DNA of 64,000 nt from Bacillota bacterium. Its GTDB lineage: Bacteria; Bacillota; Clostridia; Oscillospirales; Ruminococcaceae. Positions 16,487-24,611 of this stretch are shown in pieces; position 1 is the first letter of the stretch; each line of letters opens with the position of its first letter. Position numbers and translations under genes: made by a program. The stretch is from assembly GCA_023460035.1 (NCBI GenBank), contig JAEWRN010000012.1:42338-106337 (forward strand), in the 5' to 3' direction. The notes under the pieces were generated by a model. That model was not told where the DNA came from, did not search any database, and worked only from the letters and a program-made list of their open reading frames with translations.

Positions 16487-16831
16487 TTATCTGAGTTGCT
16501 CTTTAACCTTAGCGGCCTTGCCCACGCGGTCACGCAGGTAGTACAGCTTGGCGCGGCGCACACGGCCGTAACGAACAACTTCCACCTTCTCGACAAACGG
16601 GGAGTTTACCGGGAAAACACGCTCGACACCAACACCATAAGCGGTGCGGCGCACAGTGAAGGTTTCAGCAACGCCGCCGTGACGACGGGCAATTACAGTG
16701 CCTTCAAACATCTGAATACGGGTGCGCTCGCCTTCTTTGATGCGAACCGAAACGCGAACGGTGTCGCCTATGTCAAACTTCGGCTGTTCTGCTTTGACCA
16801 TACCTTCGGTCATGATTTTCATAGCGTCCAT
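16487..16831 (-). CDS. rplS: 50S ribosomal protein L19
   Basis: A 114-aa protein that matches L19 length and pattern: FDIGDTVRVSVRIKEGERTRIQMFEGTVIAR, then FTVRRTAYGVGVERVFPVNSPFVEKVEVVRYGRVRRAKLYYLR. It sits at the 30S-50S interface. GGAGG lies 10 bases before the ATG at 16831, which gives the usual start MDAMKIM; an ATG 10 codons upstream would place the ribosome-binding site inside the gene. Confidence 0.96.
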   Translation of the reverse strand: MDAMKIMTEGMVKAEQPKFDIGDTVRVSVRIKEGERTRIQMFEGTVIARRHGGVAETFTVRRTAYGVGVERVFPVNSPFVEKVEVVRYGRVRRAKLYYLRDRVGKAAKVKEQLR

Positions 16832-17111
16832 GGGTTTGAATCCTCCATTTTTATCCGACATTCTTACCCGTGGTAAAGCGAAGCACCGCGGCAGAGGACT
16901 GTCTGTTTAATGATTGTCATTATCCCGCTGGGTGGGGCCAGCGGCATTAACGCTTAATAAGTTTATCACAAGGGGCCCTGTTTTGCAAGTGTTTTCTGGC
17001 GTTTTGGCGTGTTTTACCCGCTGGCGGCCAAAACCCATACCGGTTATTGCGGCTAAGTTTTGCCAATTGCCCTGTAAACCGCGGCGCTGGGCATGCCCAT
17101 GCTGTTGCCCA
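16832..17111 (-). other. Intergenic region upstream of rplS; possible leader hairpin
   Basis: About 280 bases without a gene. The minus strand carries the short hairpin CCGCTGG-N5-CCAGCGG (near 16925-16944), which would fall in the 5' leader of the L19 mRNA. L19 genes in Firmicutes are known to have structured leaders, but I cannot match this one to a consensus. No clear consensus promoter was found. Confidence 0.3.
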
Positions 17112-17705
17112 TTAACCCAGCTGCCGGGTAAAACGCTGCAAAACCTCTGCAACAAGCTGTGGGTCAACCTTGATGATATTCAACAGCGGTTCTGGCGGCA
17201 AGGCGGGGTTTACAAGGCATTTTTCGTACCACACCACATCGTGCCAGCGCCCCAGTTTATACCCGGTATCATGGAATACCCCAATACGCCTAAACCCCAT
17301 TTTTTCGTGCAGGCGTTCACTGCGCGGGTTTGGCGATGTGATGCAACCATAGACATTGCAGACGTGCTGCAGCCGCACCAGTTCAATCAGTGCACCGTAC
17401 AGCACCTTGCCAATGCCCTTTTGCAGGCAGGCCGTGTCCAAATACACAGAAAGTTCTGCATTCCACTGGTAGGCGGCACGCTCCGCCTGCCGGTGCGCAT
17501 AAGCATACCCCATGATGCAACCATTTTGCTCACAGACAAGGTAAGGGTAAAACGAAGTGATTTCTTCAATGCGTTGCGCAAACTCTGCAGCTGTGGGCAC
17601 TTCGTATTCAAATGTAATGTCGGTATCTTCCACATAGGGCCGGTAAATTTTTAGCAGGCGCGGCGCGTCTTGTTTGCTTGCAAACCGCAGCTGATAACAT
17701 TCCAT
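17112..17705 (-). CDS. GNAT N-acetyltransferase, phosphinothricin/methionine-sulfoximine acetyltransferase-like
   Basis: A 197-aa acetyltransferase. The GNAT core is at residues 5-165: RFASKQDAPRLLKIYRPYV, then ELSVYLDTACLQKGIGKVLY (the acetyl-CoA loop appears as Q-K-G-I-G-K) and the family-specific MGFRRIGVFHDTGYKLGRWHDVVWYEK. This last block is typical of the Pat/Bar/YwnH group, which acetylates amino-acid-like amines; the natural substrate is often unknown. About 30 C-terminal residues extend past the usual end. A GGAGG-type site precedes the ATG. Confidence 0.85.
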   Translation of the reverse strand: MECYQLRFASKQDAPRLLKIYRPYVEDTDITFEYEVPTAAEFAQRIEEITSFYPYLVCEQNGCIMGYAYAHRQAERAAYQWNAELSVYLDTACLQKGIGKVLYGALIELVRLQHVCNVYGCITSPNPRSERLHEKMGFRRIGVFHDTGYKLGRWHDVVWYEKCLVNPALPPEPLLNIIKVDPQLVAEVLQRFTRQLG

Positions 17706-17726
17706 ACAACCCCTCCTAATTACACA

Positions 17727-17757
17727 TTGTTCCCAGTGTACTGATACACTGGGAACA
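17727..17757 (-). terminator. Hairpin terminator after the nucleotidase operon
   Basis: A 14-base stem TTGTTCCCAGTGTA/TACACTGGGAACAA with a 3- to 4-base loop. The T run after it on the minus strand is poor (TGTGTAATT), so termination may be partial. It lies between the nucleotidase stop and the acetyltransferase start. Confidence 0.6.
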
Positions 17758-17814
17758 AGTCAAGCGGTATTTACAGGCCGGCACATTTTTGCAAGGGTTT
17801 GGCACTCGCCTGTT

Positions 17815-19353
17815 TTAAACTGTGGGGCCAAGCTGCCACACCACGACCGGCCCGTTTTTTGCAAGCGGCGGCAAAGGGGTGTTGCGCTGCAGATATTCGG
17901 CCACAAGCTGCGGCATTTCTTCGGTGCCACGCCACAGCACCTTGCAGCGGCTTAGCACCTCGTACCCGCCGGTACCGGTGGCACGGTAGTTGCTGGTACA
18001 AAGGCGAAACGGCCCCTGCCCAAGCGGGCGCCCGTCGGCACGGCACAGCGCAACAACACGCTGCCCCACAGGACGGCGCAAATCAAAAGTATACGAAAGC
18101 CCTGCATAAAAATCGTAATTGTAATGCTCTATTTTGGGCTTCAAAAACTCCTCTGCAATGCAGGGCTGCCCCTCTTGCAGCGCAAAATAGGCGGCACAGC
18201 GCTCCAGCGCCTCTTTTAAATCCTGCTGTGTCACCTGTAGCACAACCAGCGTATTGGGAAAAAGATATGCCGCTGTAATGCCGCGCATAGTCACTTCTGT
18301 CACAAGGCCAACGGGCTCGTTGCCAAGGCTGGTGCAGGCAAAATCAGCCCCGGTGGCAGCAAGCTGCACCTGGTTAAACAGTGCGGCGACCCTGCTGCCG
18401 GTAAGGGCGGCTTGCAGCTTTGCTTCTGGTGGCACCGGCTCACTTAGGCGGCCCACAGGTAAATCAAGCCATTGCTGTACCGCCTCTTCCAGCGGCAGCA
18501 GCGTGTTGTAGGGCTCATCAGGGTGCTGGCTGCCGGCCGGTTGAAACTGCGAGATAATTTGCACTCTGCCCTGTTCTTCCTCTGCCGTAATCGCGCAATA
18601 CCGGCCCGCACCCGCGGGCGGCTGCACGGCATGCGTGCCACCAAGCTGCACGGATTCTACCGGCATATGCTGGTGCCCGGTGAGTACCAGGTCATAGCCC
18701 AGCTCTTCACAAAGGCGCACCGCAATGTTTTCCCCACTGTCGGACAGTATTCTGCCGGTTTCAAGGTCTTTTTCAAACCCGCCGTGGTAAATGCAGACGC
18801 AAATATCGCATGCGGGGCGCAATACCTGTAGCGCCTCTTTTGCAGCGGTAAAGGCATCGGTAATTTTTAGTTCGGTCAAATTGGCAGGCTGTTCCCACAC
18901 GTTCACATAATCCGTCACAATGCCAACCAGCCCCACGCGCAGCCCGTTTGCAAGGGTAGTAACCGCAGTGGCTTTTAGCGGCAGCTCACCACGCAAGTCT
19001 TGCACGTTGGCGCACAGGCACTGCGCATTTAATGCACGCAAATAATTGCGCAGCGGGTTATACCCGTAATTAAAATCGTGGTTGCCCAGTGTGACATAAT
19101 CGTACCCGGCAGCATTCATGGCCATTGCAATGGGGTGAAACGGCCACTGGGGCGCGTGGTCGAGATAATACTGCGAAAGCGGGGTGCCTTGCAGGGTGTC
19201 GCCTCCATCCAGTACCAGCGTATTGCCGTCTTTGTGATAGGCGGCGGCAAGGTTTAACAAACCGCAGGCGCTCGGCGTGTTGGTGCCGTATTCTACCGGA
19301 AACACATGGCCGTGCGTGTCTGAGGTATAGCACAGGTGTAATTGCCGTTTCAT
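17815..19353 (-). CDS. Bifunctional metallophosphatase/5'-nucleotidase, cytosolic form
   Basis: A 512-aa protein of the UshA/5'-nucleotidase family. The N-terminal metallophosphoesterase domain has SDTHGHV near residue 11, DGGDTLQG near 50, GNHDFNYG near 94, a YHGGFEKD loop near 190, and LTGHQHMP near 225. The C-terminal 5'-nucleotidase domain (about 300-500) carries GNEPVG and FLFPNTLV-type motifs and GLSYTFD near 417. There is no signal peptide, unlike periplasmic or wall-anchored relatives, so it acts inside the cell. It starts 3 bases after phnE in the transporter operon. Substrates could be nucleotides, 2',3'-cyclic nucleotides or nucleotide sugars. Confidence 0.88.
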   Translation of the reverse strand: MKRQLHLCYTSDTHGHVFPVEYGTNTPSACGLLNLAAAYHKDGNTLVLDGGDTLQGTPLSQYYLDHAPQWPFHPIAMAMNAAGYDYVTLGNHDFNYGYNPLRNYLRALNAQCLCANVQDLRGELPLKATAVTTLANGLRVGLVGIVTDYVNVWEQPANLTELKITDAFTAAKEALQVLRPACDICVCIYHGGFEKDLETGRILSDSGENIAVRLCEELGYDLVLTGHQHMPVESVQLGGTHAVQPPAGAGRYCAITAEEEQGRVQIISQFQPAGSQHPDEPYNTLLPLEEAVQQWLDLPVGRLSEPVPPEAKLQAALTGSRVAALFNQVQLAATGADFACTSLGNEPVGLVTEVTMRGITAAYLFPNTLVVLQVTQQDLKEALERCAAYFALQEGQPCIAEEFLKPKIEHYNYDFYAGLSYTFDLRRPVGQRVVALCRADGRPLGQGPFRLCTSNYRATGTGGYEVLSRCKVLWRGTEEMPQLVAEYLQRNTPLPPLAKNGPVVVWQLGPTV

Positions 19354-19356
19354 CGC

Positions 19357-20166
19357 TTACCCCCTTGCCAGCTTGACACGGATACGGGTTGAAAGGAATT
19401 CGATGAGTAACACCAGAACAATCAGCCCCCACAAAATAGAACCGGCTTCGTTCCAGCGGTAGGCGTTCATAGCAAAAATCAGCGGGGCACCAATGCCGCC
19501 GGCGCCTACAAGGCCCAGCACGGTGGCATCGCGCAGGTTCATGTCAAAGCGGTAGATTGCGGTAGAGGCGAAGCCCGGCATCAGCTGCGGCAACACCCCA
19601 TAGCGGATTTTTTGCAGGGTATTACAGCCTGCGGCTGTGAGAGATTCCAGTACACCGGCATCCAAATCCTCAATTGCCTCAATATACATCTTACTCACCA
19701 TGCCAATAGAGCTCAGCGACATGGTAAGCAACCCCGCAAACGGACCGGGGGCAACCATGCGCACAAAAATCAGCCCATACACAAAGGTGGGCACAGTACG
19801 CACCGCCATGATAAACAAGCGTGTAATAAACGCAATGGGTTTGGGCATCAAATTGGATGCCGATAAAAATGCAAGAGGAATGGCTAAAATAGCACCGACG
19901 ACTGTGCCTAAAAATGCAATGCAAATCGTCTCTAACAGCAGGTAAGCGACCCCCTGTTTTGTAAAATTGAACAATAACCCGGTGTCCGGGTGTAACAAAC
20001 CGCTTAAAATGTTAAGCGCAATTTTGCCACCGCCGGTGCTGGACCCGCTGGATTCAATAGCAAGGCCAGACCAGAGCAGCAACACCAGCGCCAGCAGCAG
20101 CAACAGCACCTGCGTGACCCATGTGCGGGGGCGCTTTTCATACATATCTGTTATAGAATTTTTCAT
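19357..20166 (-). CDS. phnE: Phosphonate-type ABC transporter permease (second PhnE)
   Basis: A 269-aa membrane permease with about six membrane segments. The EAA-like cytoplasmic loop is around SLTAAGCNTLQKIRYGVLPQLMPGF near residue 175, where the G-x9-LP pattern contacts the ATPase. The end MNLRDATVLGLVGAGGIGAPL is characteristic of PhnE. It pairs with the preceding permease, 15 bases upstream, as the membrane channel of the importer. Confidence 0.9.
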   Translation of the reverse strand: MKNSITDMYEKRPRTWVTQVLLLLLALVLLLWSGLAIESSGSSTGGGKIALNILSGLLHPDTGLLFNFTKQGVAYLLLETICIAFLGTVVGAILAIPLAFLSASNLMPKPIAFITRLFIMAVRTVPTFVYGLIFVRMVAPGPFAGLLTMSLSSIGMVSKMYIEAIEDLDAGVLESLTAAGCNTLQKIRYGVLPQLMPGFASTAIYRFDMNLRDATVLGLVGAGGIGAPLIFAMNAYRWNEAGSILWGLIVLVLLIEFLSTRIRVKLARG

Positions 20167-20181
20167 GGTGTCCCCTCCCCC

Positions 20182-21003
20182 TTAGGTCAAATGGCGGCGA
20201 ATTTCGCGGCTGATTGTTTCAATAATAAAGACGGTGACAAACAAGGCAAGCAGAATAATGCCGACACTCGGGTACTCGCGCCAGCCAATTTTTTCGTTTA
20301 AAATCAGCCCGATGCCGCCGGCACCCACATACCCCAAAATAGCGGCATACCGCACATTGCCCTCAAAACAAAACAGGCAGTTTGAAAGGTAAGAGGGCGC
20401 GACCTGCGGCAGAATGGCAAAGATAAATGCACGGGCTTTAGTGGCCCCCATCGACTCCATTGCTTCAAAAGCACCCATATCAACCGTTTCAATTTCCTCG
20501 TACAGCACTTTGCCAAGGTAAGCAAACGTAAATACCGCAATGGCAATGGTGCCAGCCAGCGTGCCAAGGCCAAAAATGTAGGTGGCAATCAGCGCGGTGA
20601 CCAGGGTGGGCAAAGTGCGCACTAGGCTAAAGAAAAGCCGCATCACTGCAACCACCACTTTGTTTTTTACAATGTTGGTAGACGCAAGTGTGGCAAATGG
20701 CACAGCAAGCAATGCCCCTGCCGCAGAACCCAAAAGCGACATTTTGATTGTGTCCATCAGCGGCTTCCACACACGGCTCATATAGCCCCACTCTGGCGGG
20801 ACCATGCGGGCAAAAATCACAAAAAACTCTTTGCTGCGCCGCGCAATAACCGACGGGTCAAACCCGGTGATTTTAACAGAAAGATACGACAAAGCCAAAA
20901 CCGCCAAAATAATAAACGGTGCGCGGGAACGCGGTTTTGAAACAGTTTTGCCGTTGGGCAGCGTTGTGATATGCGGAGGAAAAATTTTGTCATACAGACT
21001 CAT
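20182..21003 (-). CDS. phnE: Phosphonate-type ABC transporter permease (first PhnE)
   Basis: A 273-aa permease homologous to its downstream neighbour. It has membrane segments from about residue 25, the EAA-like loop AFEAMESMGATKARAFIFAILPQVAPS near 180, and the PhnE ending NVRYAAILGYVGAGGIGLIL. The start at 21003 (MSLYDKIF) has GGAGG 6 bases upstream and overlaps the phnC end by 14 bases, indicating translational coupling. Confidence 0.9.
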   Translation of the reverse strand: MSLYDKIFPPHITTLPNGKTVSKPRSRAPFIILAVLALSYLSVKITGFDPSVIARRSKEFFVIFARMVPPEWGYMSRVWKPLMDTIKMSLLGSAAGALLAVPFATLASTNIVKNKVVVAVMRLFFSLVRTLPTLVTALIATYIFGLGTLAGTIAIAVFTFAYLGKVLYEEIETVDMGAFEAMESMGATKARAFIFAILPQVAPSYLSNCLFCFEGNVRYAAILGYVGAGGIGLILNEKIGWREYPSVGIILLALFVTVFIIETISREIRRHLT

Positions 21004-21751
21004 TTTCGGCCTCCTCCAGCTTGCCATCGTAGATCTGCTCCAGCACCTGCGGGGTCACATCGGCAGCACTGCCGTCGTACACAATCTCACCGGCGCGAAT
21101 GCCAATCACCCGGCTTGCATGCTGCAAGGCAAGCTCTACATGGTGAATGTTGATGATTACGGTAATCTTCATTTCTTCGTTGATTTTTGCAAAATCCCGC
21201 ATTACCTGCCGCGCGGTCACCGGGTCCAGCGAGGCAACCGGCTCATCAGCCAAAATAATCTGCGGGTTTTGGGCCAGTGTGCGTGCCAGCGCGACCCGCT
21301 GCTGCTGCCCGCCGGAAAGCTGGTCCGCACGCACATAGGCTTTATCTAAAATACCAACCTGGTCCAGCGCCTGCAGCGCCGCCAGCTTATCGGCCTTAGG
21401 GAAAATGCCGGGTAGTACACGCCACCAAGAAAGGTCCGGCACCCGTGCAGCCAATACGTTTTTTAATACAGTGGTGCGGGTCACAAGGTTGAACGATTGA
21501 AAAATCATGCCGATGCGGCGCCGAAAGCGCCTCAGCGCTTTGCCTTTTAGTGCCATCACGTTCACATCGTCCACCGTCAGTGTGCCTTCGGTGACATCGT
21601 GCATCCGGTTGATGGTGCGAATCAGGGTAGACTTGCCTGCACCAGAAAGGCCAATCACAGCGACAAACTCACCCTGCTCAATTTTCAGGTTTACATCTTT
21701 TAAGGCCTGAAACCCATTGGGGTAAGTTTTCCCCACATGGCTAAAATCGAT
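20990..21751 (-). CDS. phnC: Phosphonate-type ABC transporter ATPase
   Basis: A 253-aa ABC ATPase: Walker A GLSGAGKST near residue 34, Q-loop IFQSFNLV near 82, signature LSGGQQQRVALARTLAQ near 145, Walker B IILADEPVASLD near 166, and a switch His in INIHHVELA near 198. PhnC-type features are DFSHVGKTYPNGFQALKDVNL at the start and VLKNVLAARV-LSWWR near 93. The start at 21751 is preceded by GAGAGGAAA. It energises uptake by the two PhnE permeases. Confidence 0.93.
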   Translation of the reverse strand: MDFSHVGKTYPNGFQALKDVNLKIEQGEFVAVIGLSGAGKSTLIRTINRMHDVTEGTLTVDDVNVMALKGKALRRFRRRIGMIFQSFNLVTRTTVLKNVLAARVPDLSWWRVLPGIFPKADKLAALQALDQVGILDKAYVRADQLSGGQQQRVALARTLAQNPQIILADEPVASLDPVTARQVMRDFAKINEEMKITVIINIHHVELALQHASRVIGIRAGEIVYDGSAADVTPQVLEQIYDGKLEEAENESV

Positions 21752-21795
21752 CATAACGTTTCCTCTCTTCTTTTGGCGTGGGACCGTACGCAAGA

Positions 21796-21824
21796 AAAGG
21801 AGAACAGAGGTTCTGTTCTCCTTT
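21796..21824 (-). terminator. Intercistronic hairpin between phnD and phnC
   Basis: A 13-base perfect stem AAAGGAGAACAGA/TCTGTTCTCCTTT with a 3-base loop is followed by TTCTT on the minus strand. It lies inside the operon and probably acts as a partial terminator or an mRNA 3' stabiliser, giving more binding protein than transporter. Confidence 0.65.
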
Positions 21825-21847
21825 CTCAGGCTTGCGGTTTTTTACAC

Positions 21848-22924
21848 TTAGCCCGCTGCGTTCATCGACTGAATCATCTTCTGCGCGGCGCGCTCGTTGT
21901 CATAATCGGAGGACTTTGCCACCTGATAGCCCTTGTGGCTGTAAATCGAGATAACGGCTTTGCCCTCGTCGGTGTTGCCGATATTGATAAAGGCAGTCTG
22001 CAAAGCGGTCTTGAAGGCGTCGTCCATGATGGGGGAAGCTTTGCTGACCGAAATGGTATCATTGTAAATGGGGGCGGTCACACCAACCACCGCGGTGTCA
22101 TCCCAGATGGAGTTCTTCATGCCATATTCGGTGGTCCACTTGTCCACATAGTCACGGCGCGCATCGGCATAGGTGCAAAGCACGTCGATCTGGCCGGAGG
22201 CAAGGCGGGCGAACGCGCTGCCGTAAGAGTCGGACTGCACCGCGTGAGAAAGGTCAAGAATGCTTTTGCTGAAGTTGTCCTGTAGCCACAGCGACGGGTA
22301 AATATAACCAGCGGAGGAGGAAGAGCCCATGATGCTCCAGTTTGCGCTGTTGATGTCGTCCCAGGTCAATGCTTCGCCGTTGTTGATCTTTGCGGCCAGC
22401 TCTTTGCCTTTTTCCGACGGGCCGGTGATGATCAGGCCACGGTAGAAAGTAACCTGCTTGTCGGTTGCTTCGGTCGGTTTCTGGTCATTCCAGTCTTTGG
22501 CTTTATCAGAATCGATGCTCAGGCCATCGCGGGTCGCGGTCAGCAGCACATCGCAGCCGTCGTCGTACAGGGCATAGGTGCCACCCGGAATCAGGCCCAC
22601 ATCCGCAGTACCGGCGCTCAATGCTTCACCCACTGCCTCGTAGCTGGTACCGACAGTGATGTCCACTTCGCCAACATCATAGCCTTGTTTTGCCAGCTCA
22701 TCGGTCAAAAGCTGCTTGAGCGGTTCGGTAGCGGTGATGATTTCATCCGGCTCGCGCGAGGGAACAAACGCAACCGTCAGCTTGTCAATCGTCTTATTTG
22801 CAGCAGCCGAAGACGAGGCCGCGGTGCTGGATGCCGCAGCGGACGAAGCGGGGGTGCTGCCGCAGCCAGCCAGCAGGCTGGCACACAGCAGGCCGGTCAG
22901 AAGAAGCGTCGATGCTTTTTTCAT
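21848..22924 (-). CDS. phnD: Phosphonate-type ABC transporter substrate-binding lipoprotein
   Basis: A 358-aa exported lipoprotein. A short basic start, a hydrophobic stretch and the lipobox LLAGC place the lipid-anchored Cys near residue 20. A Ser/Ala-rich linker of about 25 residues follows. The PhnD/PtxB fold is seen in LTVAFVPSREPDEI, VGTSYEAVGEALSAGTADVGLIPGGTYAL and SAGYIYPSLWL. Binding proteins of this family take phosphonates, phosphite or other small phosphorus compounds, and specificity cannot be read from the sequence. The start at 22924 has GGAGG 9 bases upstream. Confidence 0.92.
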   Translation of the reverse strand: MKKASTLLLTGLLCASLLAGCGSTPASSAAASSTAASSSAAANKTIDKLTVAFVPSREPDEIITATEPLKQLLTDELAKQGYDVGEVDITVGTSYEAVGEALSAGTADVGLIPGGTYALYDDGCDVLLTATRDGLSIDSDKAKDWNDQKPTEATDKQVTFYRGLIITGPSEKGKELAAKINNGEALTWDDINSANWSIMGSSSSAGYIYPSLWLQDNFSKSILDLSHAVQSDSYGSAFARLASGQIDVLCTYADARRDYVDKWTTEYGMKNSIWDDTAVVGVTAPIYNDTISVSKASPIMDDAFKTALQTAFINIGNTDEGKAVISIYSHKGYQVAKSSDYDNERAAQKMIQSMNAAG

Positions 22925-23043
22925 ACTCAATTTCCTCCAATTTTCGTTTCACAATTCCGATACTACCATCTATTACGGCGCCGCCGGTCAGCTTCGCCGC
23001 ATTGTAAAGGGGTTTCCCTTTGCAATCTGTTATATCTGCCTTC

Positions 23044-24021
23044 TCAGGCAGTATCCCCTATTTTAATATGGGTCGGCACCGTGACAGTCATGGGCTGGCC
23101 ACGCTTTTGGCCAATGCGGCCAAGCAGCAGCTCTATCGCGTTTTGCCACACATAATCAGGGAACATTTCAATGCAGGTACCGGTGGGCCATTTGCTTTGC
23201 AGGGTTTCGATGTCCTGATAAATAACAACCGCCACATCCTTTGGCACCCGCAGCCCCAGCTCGCGAAACGCCTCCAGCGCGCCTTCGGCAACTTCATCGC
23301 TGCCCAGCAGCATGGCTTCGGCAAGGCCGCCGTTTTTTGCAGCTTGCATTGCCATGTCATACCCGCTTTGTCTGCTGATCTCACCCACATGAAACACCGC
23401 GGGGTCATACTGGTTTCTTTGGCGTAAGATGCTTTGCAGCGCGTCAAGGCGGTGGGTACCGATTTGCACCGCACCTGTTTGATATAGCCCGCCGATATAC
23501 CCCACACCGGTGTAACGCTTTTGGTCCAGCAGATAATCGACCATCTGCGCCATCCCGCGGCCAAAATCGACCTGTACCTGGTCATACTCATAATCTTGCC
23601 GGTCTGAATTCACAAACACAATATAATAAGAAAGGGTGCGCAAAAAAGACATCTCTTCTTCGCTGAACGCGCCAAAAGCAATTACCCCGTCTACCTGCTG
23701 TTGCTTGCCAAAAACAAGGCGCACAAACTGTACTTCATACTGGTCGGTCATCATCTGCACCAGGCACGCAAGAGAAGAAAGCCGCACATTGGGCCTGTCG
23801 TGCCGGATAATACGCCAGTCGGCAACACCAAGGGTCAAAGTGCGCCTGCTCATGGCCGCCTTGCGCTGTTTTGGCGGCACATACCCAAGGTCATGCGCAG
23901 CACGAATAATTTGTTTGCGCACTTCCGGTGAAACCGAAAGGTTATCATCACGGTTCAACACCCGCGACACCGCTGCGGCCGATACCCCCGCCGCCTGTGC
24001 CACGTCTTTGATCGTCGCCAT
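23044..24021 (-). CDS. LacI-family transcriptional regulator
   Basis: A 325-aa repressor-type protein. Residues 1-50 form the LacI helix-turn-helix with MATIKDVAQAAGVSAAAVSRVLN and a hinge. The remainder is a periplasmic-binding-protein-like sensor (VDGVIAFGAFSEEE, GYIGGLYQTGAVQIGTHR, LLGSDEVAEGALEAFRELG). LacI members normally sense sugars or nucleosides. The gene lies directly upstream of phnD on the same strand, so it is the probable regulator of the transporter operon and of itself. That association is unusual for a phosphonate-type importer. Confidence 0.92.
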   Translation of the reverse strand: MATIKDVAQAAGVSAAAVSRVLNRDDNLSVSPEVRKQIIRAAHDLGYVPPKQRKAAMSRRTLTLGVADWRIIRHDRPNVRLSSLACLVQMMTDQYEVQFVRLVFGKQQQVDGVIAFGAFSEEEMSFLRTLSYYIVFVNSDRQDYEYDQVQVDFGRGMAQMVDYLLDQKRYTGVGYIGGLYQTGAVQIGTHRLDALQSILRQRNQYDPAVFHVGEISRQSGYDMAMQAAKNGGLAEAMLLGSDEVAEGALEAFRELGLRVPKDVAVVIYQDIETLQSKWPTGTCIEMFPDYVWQNAIELLLGRIGQKRGQPMTVTVPTHIKIGDTA

Positions 24022-24047
24022 ACCCCAGCCCCTTTCTGTCTGTACCC

Positions 24048-24076
24048 ATTATACGGAACTCGGTTCAAAAGCACAA
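24048..24076 (-). promoter_or_regulatory. Promoter of the lacI-type gene with an internal operator-like palindrome
   Basis: TTGTGC (24071-24076) and TATAAT (24048-24053) are separated by 17 bases. Between them the palindrome GAAC-CGA-GTTC (24056-24066) has the CG-centred form common in LacI-family operators. Binding there would block the promoter, suggesting autoregulation. The transcript should begin about 20 bases before the start codon. Confidence 0.6.
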
Positions 24077-24533
24077 TAATATTTACTAAATTTTTACTAA
24101 AAGTTTGTTTCAAAATGACATTGTGAAAATTCTTTGGTCAGCGTGCCCTGTTGGCATTGTACTGCCGGGCCATTGTATGTTGATTTTTAATTTTATCCTA
24201 GCAACGCCGCAACCATGCTGTATCAACCCTCAATTAAATCAGTTCCCATCAATAGCGCTTTTTATTGCATGAAAGACAACCGGTAAAAACAGCTTGCCTT
24301 TTAAAGCCTTTAAAGCAAAGCTTTCCTCTTTAAGCTTTCTCTCATATATAGTCATCACCAGCCATCCTTACTATTTACAGCAGCGCACCTGCGCTTGAAT
24401 ACAGTTTTTTGTTATAAATCGCCACACGCCAGCCCCTTTCTAAAAGAGATTATAAAAAGATACCTCTTTGGTTTCCCTTTTGCGGCAGCGCTTTTGAACC
24501 CTTATGAGCTGAAAATTAGTGATTTCGCACAAA
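24077..24533. other. AT-rich intergenic region between lacI and adhE, no gene seen
   Basis: About 450 bases between divergent genes. Near 24083-24105 a TTTACTAAA-type octamer is repeated in tandem (twice in 20 bases), upstream of the lacI promoter. Otherwise no ORF with a ribosome-binding site, no RNA gene and no clear terminator could be recognised. Confidence 0.4.
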
Positions 24534-24551
24534 TTGTTATATTTTTAACAA
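24534..24551 (+). promoter_or_regulatory. Rex-like operator 1 upstream of adhE
   Basis: The 18-base sequence TTGTTATATTTTTAACAA differs by one base from the palindrome TTGTTAA-N4-TTAACAA described for the redox repressor Rex in Clostridia. It lies about 255 bases before the adhE start and 60 bases before a second, weaker copy. Confidence 0.6.
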
Positions 24552-24593
24552 ATAATTATGATGAAACTTGATTCTAGCTTTTTGAACGCGATA

Positions 24594-24611
24594 TTGTTAA
24601 AATAATATCAA
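24594..24611 (+). promoter_or_regulatory. Rex-like operator 2 upstream of adhE
   Basis: TTGTTAAAATAATATCAA has one perfect half-site (TTGTTAA) and one with two mismatches. It overlaps a possible -10 (TAATAT, 24603-24608), with TTGAAC at 24582-24587 as a possible -35 at a short 15-base spacing. Rex binding here would block the promoter until NADH rises. Confidence 0.5.
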
